Source of the DNA: Adiantum capillus-veneris
Taxonomy: Eukaryota; Streptophyta; Polypodiopsida; Polypodiales; Pteridaceae
NCBI GenBank assembly: GCA_014529385.2
Contig: CM043953.1
Location: forward strand, 84,648,342 to 84,712,341
Length of the DNA: 64,000 nt
Reading direction: 5' to 3'
This document shows, piece by piece, positions 24,630 through 35,837 of this stretch. Position numbers and translations under genes: made by a program. The notes beneath the pieces are model-generated. The model did no database searches and was not told the origin of the DNA. It saw only the letters and a list, made by a program, of their open reading frames with translations. Position 1 is the stretch's first letter, and each line of letters starts with the position of its first letter.

Positions 24630-24740
24630 TGGAGGGAGCTTTTTCCAGATTTTTTCTACATTAAATAATAAAAAAACGATTTGCTCCAAAATCAGTTCTT
24701 GGAGCGAGCTTTTTTCCCCCCTTCATTGCTCAATCTCTCT
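24630..24740 (+). repeat. Inner inverted repeat flanking the Penelope-type element, left copy
   Basis: The core TTTGCTCCAAAATCAGTTCT (from about 24680) is the reverse complement of sequence at about 35880-35900. Similarity extends outward through GGGAG..TTTTTCCAGATTTT and inward through a T-run into a (CT)n tract (24736-24811). On the right the mirror-image order includes a (GA)n tract. The pair gives a roughly 110-bp imperfect inverted repeat. Confidence 0.6.
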
Positions 24741-24770
24741 CTATCTATCTATCTCCTTCTCTCTCCTCTC

Positions 24771-24814
<44 letters not shown>

Positions 24815-24905
24815 TCCCTCCCTCCGTACACACACACAAACACACACACAAAATCTTGCACTAGACAAAAAAGCTTAGCTGATAATTATTTCAGGAACCC
24901 TTCAT

Positions 24906-25280
24906 CTACATCTCTATTATGCCGCCCATTACATGATCACACAAACAGGTGTCACAGTAAAAGTAGGTATTTGGACGCTCAGATAATGGTAGGATACGAG
25001 TCGCCAAGGTTACCCTATACTCCCGAGTGCGGTGAGTACTGTTAAAATATCCTCTTAGTTGATGACCATAACTACTGTACAAGAAAATCGTATGAGGAGG
25101 TAGAAACTGGGCTAGCAGGTATAACCGATCTGAAAAACCTGGCTTTATTGAATGCTCGATGTAATAATACTTTGGCCCTAGGCCCACAGCCTCAATAACC
25201 ATCGCCAATCCGATATTGTTCTTGAAATGTTCACGACCCCAAAGGGTCACTCGTGTCACTCGGTCCTGATATGTCCACAA
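24906..25280 (-). CDS. Conserved antisense reading frame in left pseudo-LTR, unknown function
   Basis: A 124-codon minus-strand frame whose C-terminal half is nearly identical to that at 32301-32654. Shared sequence includes GLGPKYYYIEHSIKPGFSDR and a Cys-containing tail (YCDTCLCDHVMGG). In this copy the upstream half of the ancestral frame is cut by a 2-nt length difference near 25315. In the right copy the upstream half is open but separated by a stop. Together they imply one ancestral frame of about 200 codons. No family recognised. It could be a real antisense gene or conserved only because the repeats are young. Confidence 0.35.
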   Translation of the reverse strand: MWTYQDRVTRVTLWGREHFKNNIGLAMVIEAVGLGPKYYYIEHSIKPGFSDRLYLLAQFLPPHTIFLYSSYGHQLRGYFNSTHRTREYRVTLATRILPLSERPNTYFYCDTCLCDHVMGGIIEM

Positions 25281-26086
25281 CTTAGTTTGGGAAACAGAGG
25301 TTCCTAACTGCGGAAATGATGAAGACGTTCATAGCGGAGTAATGTTGCTCTCAGAGTAGATTCATTTGACAAATAGAGATGTGCAATTGCTATGGAAAAA
25401 ACCTGGTCGTGACTGTATGCCATAATTTGCTAAATACACCGGGTAAGCAAAGTAGCTGAAGAATGCTAACTCCGGAAAATATACTCTAGACTCGGTTTTT
25501 ATATATGATCAACCATCTTGTATAAACCCACTTTTTGACTCCTAGGCCAAATTGGAAATAAAAAAGATTACCCGAAATTAATTAAACTCTCACCTTTTAG
25601 ATCGGCGCATATTTTACCCTAGTGGATTGCTAAATTACATAAGCTTAATGTAGGGTTGGGATAGTAGGTGTAAAACCAGCTGTGTATGTTTATCCAAGGC
25701 CTGATACAATAAACTCGCTACAAATCTACGCACCGGGCATTGACTATGGGAATAGATGGTTATCTATTTGCCTTGGGGTTGGGGTGGACCCTATGACCTG
25801 GCTTTGCATTTAACTTAACACTATCTTTTCATTGTACTAAAAATACTCTGTAGCGGGGTTAGTATTCTCTGCATTAAGTGTTCTTGCCTCTGCTGCACGC
25901 CACCGCCTGTGTACTGGGATGTGGGTCTGCTACCGATTATAGTAGCAAATGTGGCGCATCTTGCCTATAAACCTCCAGATCTTGAGTTGTGGGGGATATC
26001 GTGGTATATGCCCGTGTTTCAACCTCGATTATGGGTAAACCTGTCCAACTCAGGTGTTGCGTCTTCTGCAGATGAGCATCAACTGG

Positions 26087-26094
26087 TATAAAAA
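26087..26094 (+). promoter_or_regulatory. TATA-like box in left pseudo-LTR
   Basis: TATAAAAA preceded by AACTGG, identical in the right copy at 33483-33490. It lies 120 bp (left) or 99 bp (right) upstream of the ATG of the short conserved ORF, a plausible promoter position. Confidence 0.4.
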
Positions 26095-26206
26095 GACACA
26101 TAAGATGAGTAATCATACTCACTTAGCTGTGTGCTCTGTTATCACCGCTGTGTGTGTAACTTCAATATTGTGTGTGTTATTATCTACTGGCTGCTCTGGG
26201 CTCAAC

Positions 26207-26353
26207 ATGCCGAAAAAGTCGGAGAAGGCTATTGTGGAGGCGTCGTCATCTCCTAATCTACAGGTTAACAGAACTCTATTTTTGATTCTTGAGTATGTTG
26301 AAAGAATGTCTGAGCCGGATGATGTGGCTGTAGCTTATTTCGTTGGAAGATAA
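26207..26353 (+). CDS. Short conserved ORF in left pseudo-LTR (48 aa)
   Basis: Starts MPKKSEKAIVEASSSPNLQ and ends FVGR. The right-repeat counterpart (33582-33728) has the same length with a few substitutions. It is the first ATG frame after a TATA-like box, and its basic/serine-rich start looks like a protein N-terminus. CAG|GTTAAC within it could serve as a splice donor, which would join this N-terminus to the ORF1 region that has no start codon of its own. Function unknown; a chance ORF is possible. Confidence 0.35.
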   Translation: MPKKSEKAIVEASSSPNLQVNRTLFLILEYVERMSEPDDVAVAYFVGR

Positions 26354-28420
26354 AAATGTGGAAATAAAACATTGTTCAAATCTGTCCTTTTGTAAAAAAT
26401 ACCAGGTTCTGAAAATATGTTTCTTTCTTTATAAAATCAATGGGTATTTTACTTGAGGTTTACTTATGACAGTTGTGAAGTAGTGATACTCTAATAATGC
26501 TAGTTCTTCGTGGAATAAGTGGTGGGGTGAATAATGTCTGGGTTCTGAAAACCATTTTTTTAGCTGAGATTATATCTTATGGTAAGAAAAACGGCCAGGT
26601 TTCGAGGATTGGTTAATAAATGACTATATTGCTTACTATATGGCATGGTGTCTAAATGGAATTTGGTAGTTCTATGAGTTTTTTTACTTCTCAAAAGAAG
26701 GTGAGCACTAATGAAGTGGATACTTCAGGAGTGGAAAAAGCCAGTATTTCATTAAAAAATTAACTTAAAAATCACTCAATACAATGAGCTAGAAGGTTCG
26801 TTTTCCTTGGTAAGCTGGAATACAAATTGAATTGTAGTACTCTTTGTCATGTAACAGATCCTGGACTGATTTTTTTAGAACAAGACGTCTATTTTACTGA
26901 TTTAACTAAAAGTTGTTCTGGAAATTTTTGAATACTTCGGTTGTGTAGCCCTAGCTTCGGATTTTTTGTAGGAAATGAGTGGCAGTATATACCGGATTAT
27001 GATAGATAGCTAGTTTCAAACTTACTTGGACTTTTTTTACTATAGTACTTCACAAGCTGAGAATATGAGTGAAAGTTTCTGGTTTTGCTCACCAAGTCAG
27101 CATAGGCACTGATCACTACTGGCCATAGTTCGTGCGAACCTCGATTACTCTATAAAATTTGCTTGCCAATGTCGGCTCGCTGTTTATTTTCACTCAAGTA
27201 TATATTAGCTGGTCTATTTCTAACATCCTTATGTATATTATACAAAATGCTTCTAGTTGGTGTGTTAAAAAAGTGCTTGAGACGATGAGTATGTCGGAAA
27301 TTTTTCCCTTTGGCTAATCCTGGCTGGAGACTTTTTAGTTATTTCTTTCTCGGAAGGTGTCTAAGATGTCTCTAAGGTAATGAGACGTCTAGGGTATTTT
27401 GGTATACATGTTTTAAGCTAACTCGGGGCTGCAGTATGTTGTACATGACTTAATAACAAGGTTACTTCTTGATAAAGGTAGTGAATTTATTTAAGAAGGG
27501 GGGTTCTCAGGTTTGTAAATTGGTAAATACTTAGTTTTTTTGGGGAAATATCTCTGCTTGGTTATAAAACTAGTTCCAAATATAGGATCAGTTTCAAAAC
27601 AAAATTTACAAGGAAGTGGTGGTCCTTGATAAACTTAGGTCGGTGACTTAAGATTGCTTGTGCATAAATCTATAGATTGTATTTCTCTCCAATCTATTTT
27701 GTGATGAAGGTCTGTTTAAAATTTGATAATCTCCTTAACTCCTAAAAATCTTAAGGATTGATAAAGAAAGTTTCTTTTATATTAAAAAACAAATATATTC
27801 AAGAAATAAACCATTTTTATGGATGCTCTTTGGGGTTTGTCACTTTTCGTATCAGATTGGCGAAAAAGCCAAGAAAACTTTTTATCTAAAAGAACAAAAT
27901 ACAAGTTAAGAACTATGCTTTCTTTATGGTGACATGGATAACAACTGGGATGCCCAGCATCCCCTGTGTACAGTCACGTGCTAACGAATTGTTTTCTTGT
28001 GGCTATGGGTGCAGGTGAGGGCTACCTTCCTTGATTAAAACATTCTGTTCTTAACATATGGAGGATCTCTTAATGTGAAGCAAAAGTTCCCGGACTTTGG
28101 GCTGGCGGTTTCCCGAGCTATATTCTGTTTTCTTCATTACCTTGTACAAAATTTATTTTCAACTGCAAATGAATTATTGTACAAATCCATTGTACTTTTC
28201 TAGAATTGTTGGTCTTTGAACAGTTAGTGTTCGTTTGCGTATATATATAGATTTAGAACTGCTACACACACAATAAACGCAAAAGAGAGATTGACTTGGT
28301 TGTTGATCTCTCTCAGACTATGACTCTAGAAATAATCGCCTATTATAGTATAATTTATTATACTCTAGTAGGCTGAGGTGCTATCACACAGTCTCAGTGG
28401 TTCTTTTTAACCTGACTGGT

Positions 28421-30119
28421 GAAAGATTGCTAGCACTACCACTCCACTCTATATTCATGATTCTCGTTCTCACTTTACTTTAAATACTATCATTTCACAA
28501 GCTATTACTTCTGTTTACCAGGTTTTGGAAAATCTCACTACTGCAAGAATGAAAGTCTGCTCTGACCTAGAAAAAAGAGCTCTGATTTCAGAGAAGTTAC
28601 GACTCGCTAAAGAAATAGAAAAGACCTTCCCTAATATCTCACTTAGGATTAGGCCTTATCTACATAGGGCTGTAAAATTCAAAAAGATGTAACTCCATGT
28701 GTTAGATCTTCAAGTCTACACTTTTCCGATGATGCTATGGAATTCTAACTATTGATAATTTTGCATATTGTTTCCCTTTCCCAAGGGCTCGCTCTTCCTG
28801 TGGAACCCCTTTCCCTTTCTTCTCTTCTTGTACTAAAATGTATACAAGATAGAGAAGCCTCTGCCTTAATTTACGATGCTTCGAAGGAGTCTAGTCTCTC
28901 TCTTGTCCAGCTTATTTTATTTGACCTATGGGTAAAAGTTCTAGCTCTCCTTGTTAAGAATAAATCTGATGGTATCAACCTTTTAATGGAGTTTACTTCT
29001 AATCTGGCTGGTCTTTCCAAAGTCCATATTCAGGACTTAGCATCTTTCTCTTCCAAAGGCTCTGAACTTTCCAATCTTCTTAGAAAATTTTGCGGGCTTA
29101 GTCCCATCTTTGTTACGGCTCCCTCTACGCCTATAGTCCCTCCACCGAATAGCCTCTTTTATAGAGATGCAGCTGCATTAGAAGCGGTAAAAGAATTTCA
29201 GAAGGACCTTTGTTCACTCACTGAAGCTTCGCTTTTGGACATGGTACCGAAAGTCTCTAGGGCCTTTCCTTTTTTACCTTCACGACAAATTGAGGTAGAA
29301 TCCTTGGGGGTAGAGCACAGGCTGTGGATGTTCCCGAATAAGGGATTTCTTGCACCCATTTCTATGGAAACGTGGGTCTTCCTTGCCAACCTGGCCCCTG
29401 CTACTATTGAGGAGTGCAAACTTAAAGTTCTTAAAGGGATCCAGCTCTTGGACAAAGGGGATCTTATTAAAGTTCCATTCAATATGAGTTTCCTTGATGA
29501 TAAAAAATGTAGTTCGAATACAGGTTTATATGCAAGAACTAAAGGGGTGATGACCTTTAGTAAAAGTAATGCTGATTACTACACTGAGACAGTGTGGAAT
29601 GTGTTCAGGCCTTACCTTAAGTGTGCGTGCAGATTCTTAGACCCCAAAGCTGCTTGTGAGTCAAGCATAATTTGGTTTGACCATGCTATTTGGTACGCCC
29701 TCAACAATCTGCCTAGTATCTTTCCTAACAAAACAGAAGAATTTCACCTTTCCCTCTTTTGCTCAAGGCTTGGTGGACAAGCTAAGGATCTGGTCTTAGC
29801 GCAAATTGCCTTTATTCAATACAGATCATTTATGTGTGACACACTTGAAGATCTTGGATCGGATGGGTGTGGTACTCTGCTAACCACTTATGGTGGCTTT
29901 AAAGGTATCAAAAGTATGGTTGGGCAAATGAAACCAAATATTGAAGATGATCAATCTCAAGTTTCCAAACGACCTAATACTCCTGGATTCCTGGCGGCGT
30001 CTTACACCTCTTTCTTAACCCCCTCCTCGAGTGAATCTGTGTTTGGAAGAGGGAGAGGTAGAAGTTATGTGAGAGGACGGGGAAGAAACCTACCAATCAG
30101 AAACCTTTTGGATATGTAA
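28421..30119 (+). pseudogene. ORF1 of the Penelope-type element (RG-rich C-terminus)
   Basis: The main open stretch runs to the TAA at 30117-30119 (about 455 codons from 28752) but lacks an early ATG. The same protein continues upstream from about 28421 (KIASTTTPLYIHDSRSHF; helical region with ENLTTARMKVCSDLEKRA) through a one-base frameshift near 28690 and one stop at 28746. The ancestral product is about 565 residues. The C-terminus is rich in RG repeats (GRGRGRSYVRGRGR), typical of RNA binding, so a gag/ORF1-like RNA-packaging role is inferred. No zinc knuckle or retropepsin is present. I do not recognise the central domain (contains MFPNKGFLAPISMETWVF). Confidence 0.6.
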
Positions 30120-30297
30120 TATACAGGTACGAAGGAATGCGTGTGGAAGACTTTACCTACCTCCAAAGGAAGAAGCATGTAATAAGATTTTCTCACATTG
30201 CTTGTTTACTAGAAAGATTTTGGATTTCTTCACTCCCCAAGCTATTTTCTCAGAATGTTTTGGACATATTTTTTGATCAAATTTACTACTAAAAGAT

Positions 30298-32127
30298 GTG
30301 ATGATTGGATGGAAATACTTGCCGCCTATTAAGAATCTTTTTTATTCAAATGAATTTCTCCATAACAATGAGACTCATATCTGCTCTTGCCATCTATTTC
30401 AGAAATTTTGTAAAAGCTTCACTGACTTTGGATTACATGTTTGTACGTCTAACTTAGAAATCATTTCAGATCCACAGGTAAGGAGCCTCTTGAGTAAATG
30501 CTTGAATCATATTCCTCTTTTTCCACTAAATCCTCAAAGTGCCTTATTGGCGCTACTTGAATGCCTGGCCGACTTGGCCTTAAAACTCCAACTGGAGGAG
30601 GAAGTTCACTTCCAACTTACCTCAACACTCAAAGGAATTTTTTGGAAAAAGATCAGTCTTATGCCACAAGTATGGCTAAGCACTGATACTACCTTGCTTA
30701 CGCCTAAAATTAAGACCTCTATTTCTAACTCAAAAAAGAAATGGCTCATTATTGGCTTAGATAAAGCCTCAAATACGGCGTCCTTTATATGTAAAAGATT
30801 AGCATTCGAGGCTGCCAATTCAAGAATAGTAAGGACTTTCTTAAACTTGAGAACTCTCCGCTTTGTGTAGCTACAACATTAAATAATGAATTATCAGGAC
30901 TTGGTTATTGTCCTCATTCTCTGAAAATTCCTGTACTCTTCCCAACATATAAGAATCACAAGCATAAATTTAGATGGATTTCTGACGCTTCCAAAAGCCT
31001 GTCCTCTTGTGTTACGAATGATATCACCCACTGCTTAAATTTTGTTCTACTAAAAATTGAAGATATCTGTGTCATCAAACATAGAGATATAAAAAGATTC
31101 AGAAATATAAATTATTGCCCTTTTGGGTCATAAAAAACGCAGCCGAGGTGTCTATCAACCTCCCAGAAAACATTTTCTCTATCTTCACGATAGACATAAC
31201 TCAATGTTATGAAAATATACCTATAGATGGACCGTATGGGCTTGTTAATACCTTATCTTGTCTTATAAAGATTGCCTTTGCCCACAGAAAGAAACTTGGG
31301 TATACATGCATCTCACTAAAAGGGAATAAAGGATGGGTGAAAAAATCGAATAAATCTACACCTATCATCTTAAAAGAGGATGATTTATATAAGTATATAT
31401 TTTGGCTACTTAATAACAGTTGTATCCAAGTAGGTGATACCTGCTACAAAGAAACTCTCGGTATCCCAATGGGATTTGCATGCTCTCCGATTATGTGTAA
31501 TCTCTATCTTTGTTACTTCGAATACCATTGGCTCCTAAAAACATTAAATAACCCAGCAAGTACTTCATTGCTCACACACTTTGAACATTCGTTCAGATTT
31601 ATGGATGATAAGTGTAGCCTCAACAATCCTATGTTTGAGATTACTCTTAAAGATATATATCCACCTTGCCTTAATATTGAACCTACATTCTCTGAGAGAG
31701 TTCTATGGCAGGATAAATGGATTATTTCTAGGACGCACTTCCTGAATATTGAGTTTACTTTGACTCCCCGTTTCTTGGGAAATTTTTATACTCGCTTTTT
31801 TTGGAAAAGAGAAAGCTTAAGCTTCTTTCCTCTGAATTTACAAAGAGGAAAAGCAATAGACCTTTCAAGAATTCTCTACACACCTGTCTAGGAACTATTT
31901 TTCTTATAATGTATGCCTCATCCGACTATTTTAGAGCATATGAAGAAATCGATACTCTGATTACCAAGTTCATTAATAATGGGTTTACAAAAAAATACCT
32001 TGTTGCATGTATTTGCAACTCCCTAGAAACACACAAATGGACCTACCTTAAGTTTGACTTACAAAATTTGATAAGACTACTTAAATCAGAACAAAATCTA
32101 TCTACAGCATCGCATGTTGCAAATTAA
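30298..32127 (+). pseudogene. Penelope/TERT-like reverse transcriptase, three frameshifts
   Basis: One protein spread over successive frames: 30298-30870 (N-terminal, contains THICSCHLFQKF), about 30850-31128 (VLFPTYKNHKHKFRWISDAS, the pre-palm 'P-x-YK-x-HK' block), 31115-31891 (palm) and 31801-32127 (thumb). Palm motif A is FTIDITQCYENIP with the first catalytic Asp. Motif B is GIPMGFACSPIMCNLYLCYF and motif C FRFMDDK with the DD pair. The thumb begins KLLSSEFTKRKSNRPFKNSL. 'DIxxCYExIP' and 'GIPMG' place it near PLE/TERT-type enzymes rather than LTR or LINE RTs. An ancestral length of about 600 residues fits a single-ORF pol. No endonuclease domain was recognised. Frameshifts at about 30860, 31115 and 31830 inactivate it. 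Confidence 0.68.
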
Positions 32128-32147
32128 TATAAACACTTCTTGAGGTA

Positions 32148-32197
32148 CTAGGCCCCTATTCTATGGGGTCTACTACCCCATAGGATATGGTGCCTAG
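32148..32197 (+). other. Stem-loop at the 3' end of the pol region
   Basis: A 9-bp perfect stem (CTATGGGGT / ACCCCATAG, 32161-32169 and 32175-32183, loop CTACT) is enclosed by an outer pairing CTAGGC / GCCTAG (32148-32153 and 32192-32197). It sits 20 bp after the RT stop and just before the (CA)n and right repeat. It may be a terminal RNA structure. Confidence 0.55.
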
Positions 32198-32300
32198 GAA
32201 TGGGTGGGCACACACACACACACACACACGCACGCACGCACACAAAAATCTTGCACTAGATAAAAAAGCTTAGCTGATAATTATTTCAGGAGCCCTTCAT

Positions 32301-32906
32301 CTACATCTCTATTATGCCGCCCATTACATAATCACACAAACAGGTGTCACAGTAAAAGTAGGTATTTGGACGCTCAGATAATGGTAGGATACGAGTCGCC
32401 AAGGCTACCCCATACTCCCGAGTGCGGTGAGTACTGTTAAAATATCCTCTTAGTTGATGACCATAACTACGGTACAAGAAAATCTTATGAGGAGGTAGAA
32501 ACTGGGCTAGCAGGTATAACCGATCTGAAAAACCTGGCTTTATTGAATGCTCAATGTAATCATACTTTGGCCCTAGGCCCACAGCCTTAGTAACCATCGC
32601 CAATCCGATATTGTTCTTGAAATGTTCACAACCCCAAAGGGTCACTCGTGTCACTCGGTCCTGATATGTTCACCACTTAGTTTGGGAAACAGAGGTTCCT
32701 AACTGCGGAAATAGATGAAGTTCATAGCGGAGTAATGTTGCTCTCCGAGTAGATTCATTTGACAAATAGAGATGTGCAGTTGCTATGGAAAAAAACCTGG
32801 TCGTGACTATATGCCATAATTTGCTAAATACATCGGGTAAGCAAAGTAGTTGAAGAATGCTAGCTCCGGAAAATATACTCTGGACTCGGTTTTTATATAT
32901 GATCAA
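32301..32906 (-). pseudogene. Antisense reading frame in right pseudo-LTR, one stop
   Basis: Two minus-strand frames (32906-32670 and 32654-32301) are in the same phase, separated only by a TGA where the left copy reads TTG-TGG. The upstream half contains SIFSGASILQLLCLPDVFSK; the downstream half matches the left-copy frame. This supports an ancestral frame of about 200 codons. Function unknown. Confidence 0.35.
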
Positions 32907-33482
32907 CCATCTTGTATAAACCCACTTTTTGACTCCTAGGCCAAATTGGAAATAAAAAAGATTACCCGAAATTAATTAAACTCACCTTTTAGATCGGCGC
33001 ATATTTTACCCTAGTGGATTGCTAAATTACATAAGCTTAATGTAGGGTTGGGATAGTAGGTGTAAAACCAGCTAATGTGTATTTTTATCCAAGGCCTGAT
33101 ACAATAAACTCGCTACAAATCTACGCACCGGGCATTGACTATGGGAATAGATGGTTATCTATTTGCCTTGGGGTTGGGGTGGACTCTATGACCTGGCTTT
33201 GCATTTAACTTAACACTATATTTTCATTGTACTAAAAATACTCTGTAGCGGGATTAGTATTCTCTACATTAAGTCTTCTTGCCTCTGCTGCACGCCACCG
33301 CCTATGTACTGGGATGTCGATATGCTACCGATTATAGTAGCAGATATGGCGCATCTTGCCAATAAACCTCCCGATCTTGGGTTGTGGGGGATCCCGTGGT
33401 ATATGCCCGTCCTGGCAACCTCGATTGTGGGTAAATTTGTCCAACTCAGGTGTCGCGTCTTCTGCAGATGAGCATCAACTGG

Positions 33483-33490
33483 TATAAAAA
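33483..33490 (+). promoter_or_regulatory. TATA-like box in right pseudo-LTR
   Basis: TATAAAAA, as in the left copy. Ten bases downstream, AAG|GTAAGT (donor after 33500) is a perfect splice-donor consensus; the left copy has lost it (AAGATGAGT). Confidence 0.4.
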
Positions 33491-33581
33491 GACACATAAG
33501 GTAAGTAATCATACTCACTTAGCTGCTGCTCTGTTATCACCTTTGTGTGTGTTATTATCTACTGGCTGTTGTGGGCTCAAC

Positions 33582-33728
33582 ATGCCAAAAAAGTCGGAGA
33601 AGGCTATTGTGGAGGCCTCGTCGTCTCCTAATCTACAGGTTAACAAAAATCTGTTTTTGATTCTTGAGTATGTTGAAAGAATGTCTGAGCCGGATGATGT
33701 GGTTGTAGCCTATTTCGTTGGAAGATAA
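33582..33728 (+). CDS. Short conserved ORF in right pseudo-LTR (48 aa)
   Basis: Counterpart of 26207-26353: same length and frame, start MPKKSEKAIVEASSSPNLQ. Function unknown. Confidence 0.35.
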   Translation: MPKKSEKAIVEASSSPNLQVNKNLFLILEYVERMSEPDDVVVAYFVGR

Positions 33729-35703
33729 AAATGTGGAAATAAAACATTGTTCAAATCTGTCCTTTTGTAAAAAAATACCAGGTTCCAAAAATAGGGTATC
33801 TTTCTTTATAAAAATCAATGGGTATTTTACTTGAGGTTTACATATGACACTTGAGGTTTATCCTCTACTAATGCTAGTTCTCCGTGAAATAAGTGGTGGG
33901 GTGAATAATGTCTGAGTTCTAAAAACCGTTTTTTTAACTGAGATTATATCTTATGGTAAGAAAAATGGCCAGGTTTCGAGGATTGGTTAATAAATGACTG
34001 TACTGATTACTGTATGGCATGGTGTCTAAATGGAATTTGGTAGTTCTATGAGTTTTTTTACTTCTCAAAAGAAGGTGAGCACTGATGAAGTGGATACTTC
34101 AGGACTGGAAAAAGCCGGAATTTCATAAAAAAAATTAACTTAAAAATCACTCAATACAATGAGCTAGAAGGTTCGTTTTCCTTGGTAAGCTGGAATACAA
34201 ATTGAATTGTAGTACTCTTTGTCATGTAACAGATCCTGGACTGATTTTTTTAGAACAAGACGTCTATTTTACTGATTTAACTAAAAGTTGTTTTGGAAAT
34301 TTTTGAATACTTCGGTTGTGTAGCCCTAGCTTCGGATTTTTTGTAGGAAATGAGTGGCAGTATATACCGGATTATGATAGATAGCTCGTTTCAAACTTAC
34401 TTGGACTTTTTTTACTATAGTACCTCACAAGCTGAGAATATGAGTGAAAGTTTCTGGTTTTGCTCACCAAGTCAGCATAGGCATTGATCACTACTGGCCA
34501 TAGTTCATGCGAACCTCGATTACTCTATAAAATTTGCTTGCCAATGTCGGCTCGCTGTTTATTTTCACTCAAGTATATATTAGCTGGTCTATTTCTAACA
34601 TCCTGATGTATATTATACAAAATGCTTCTAGTTGGTGTGTTGAAAAAGTGCTTGAGACGATGAGTATGTCAGAAATTTTTCCCTTTGGCTGATCCTCGCT
34701 GGAGACTTTTTAGTTATTTCTTTCTCGGAAGGTGTCTAAGATGGCTCTAAGGTACTGAGACGTCTAGGGTATTTTGGTATACAGGTTTTAAGCTGACTCG
34801 GGGCTGCAGTATGTTGTACATGACTTAATAACAAGGTTACTTCTTGATAAAGGTAGTGAATTTATTTAAGAAGGGGGGTTCTCAGGTTTGTAAATTGGTA
34901 AATACTTAGTTTTTTTGGGGAAATATCTCTGCTTGGTTATAAAACTAGTTCCAAATATAGGATCAGTTTCAAAACAAAATTTACAAGGAAGTGGTGGTCC
35001 TTGATAAACTTAGGTCTGACTTAAGATTGCTTGTGCATAAATCTATAGATTGTATTTCTCTCGAATCTATTTTGTGATGAAGGTCTTAAGATTGCTTGTG
35101 CATAAATCTATAGATTGTATTTCTCTCGAATCTATTTTGTGATGAAGGTCTGTTTAAAATTTGCTAATCTCCTTAACTCCTAAAAATCTTAAGGATTGAT
35201 AAAGAAAGTTTCTTTTATATTAAAAAACAAATATATTCAAGAAATAAACCAGTTTTATGGCTGCTCTTTGGGTTTGTCACTTTTCGTATCAGATTGGCGA
35301 AAAAGCCAAGAAAACTTTTTATCTAAAAGAACAAAATACAAGTTAAGAACTATGTTTTTTTTATGTTGACATGGATAACAACTGGGATGCCCAGCATCAC
35401 CTACGTACAGTCACGTGCTAACGAATTGTTTTCTTGTGGATATGGGTGCAGGTGAGGGCTACCTTCCTTGATTAAAACATTATGTTCTTAACATATGAAG
35501 GATCTCTTAATGTGAAGCAAAAGTTCCCAGACTTTGGGCTGGCGGTTTCCCGAGCTACATTCTATTTTCTTCATTACCTTGTACAAAATTTATTTTCAAC
35601 TGCAAATAAATTATTGTACAAATCCATTGTACTTTTCTAGAATTGTTGGTCTATGAACAGTTAGTGTTCGTTTGCGTATATATATATAGATTTAGAACTG
35701 CTA

Positions 35704-35713
35704 CACACACACA

Positions 35714-35786
<73 letters not shown>

Positions 35787-35792
35787 GTGTGC

Positions 35793-35836
<44 letters not shown>
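35704..35836 (+). repeat. (AC)n/(GT)n microsatellite with AC-to-GT switch
   Basis: A short ACAC run abuts about 110 bp of GT repeats with a few GC interruptions, then (TA)n and (GA)n (35838-35859). It forms the right border of the large element. Confidence 0.9.

Positions 35837-35837
<1 letters not shown>

Larger units (their letters stand above)
24851..28271 (+). repeat. Left pseudo-LTR
   Basis: Starts AAATCTTGCACTAG after a (CA)n run and ends GAACTGCTACACACACA. Aligned to 32246-35710 over its whole length with an offset of about 7.4 kb. It carries a TATA-like box, a conserved 48-codon plus-strand ORF and a conserved minus-strand reading frame, listed separately. The 26360-28270 part has no recognisable coding. 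Confidence 0.9.
24851..35710 (+). mobile_element. 10.9-kb Penelope-type retroelement with 3.4-kb direct terminal repeats
   Basis: Two long direct repeats (24851-28271 and 32246-35710, a few percent diverged) flank about 4 kb of internal sequence holding an ORF1 with an RG-rich tail and a reverse transcriptase with PLE-like motifs. Every repeat boundary lies in or next to (CA)n. This is LTR-like architecture with a non-LTR-type RT, as expected for PLE 'pseudo-LTRs', although these are unusually long. No TSD, integrase or protease is visible, and no GIY-YIG endonuclease was recognised. The coding part has three or four frameshifts and a stop, so the copy looks inactive, while the repeats remain very similar. 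Confidence 0.7.
32246..35710 (+). repeat. Right pseudo-LTR
   Basis: Partner of 24851-28271. It is slightly longer because of an extra tandem copy of about 65 bp near 35025-35150 ('cttaagattgcttgtgcataa...'). It ends in CTACACACAC, which runs directly into a long (GT)n tract, forming an ACAC/GTGT junction. Confidence 0.9.

Noticed and set aside
29198-29482. 94-codon minus-strand frame
   Set aside because: Shadow of the well-supported plus-strand ORF1.
32246-35710. Classic LTRs for the 24.9-35.7 kb element
   Set aside because: No TG...CA termini, no primer-binding site after the left repeat, no integrase or protease, and the RT is not of LTR type. Pseudo-LTRs fit better.
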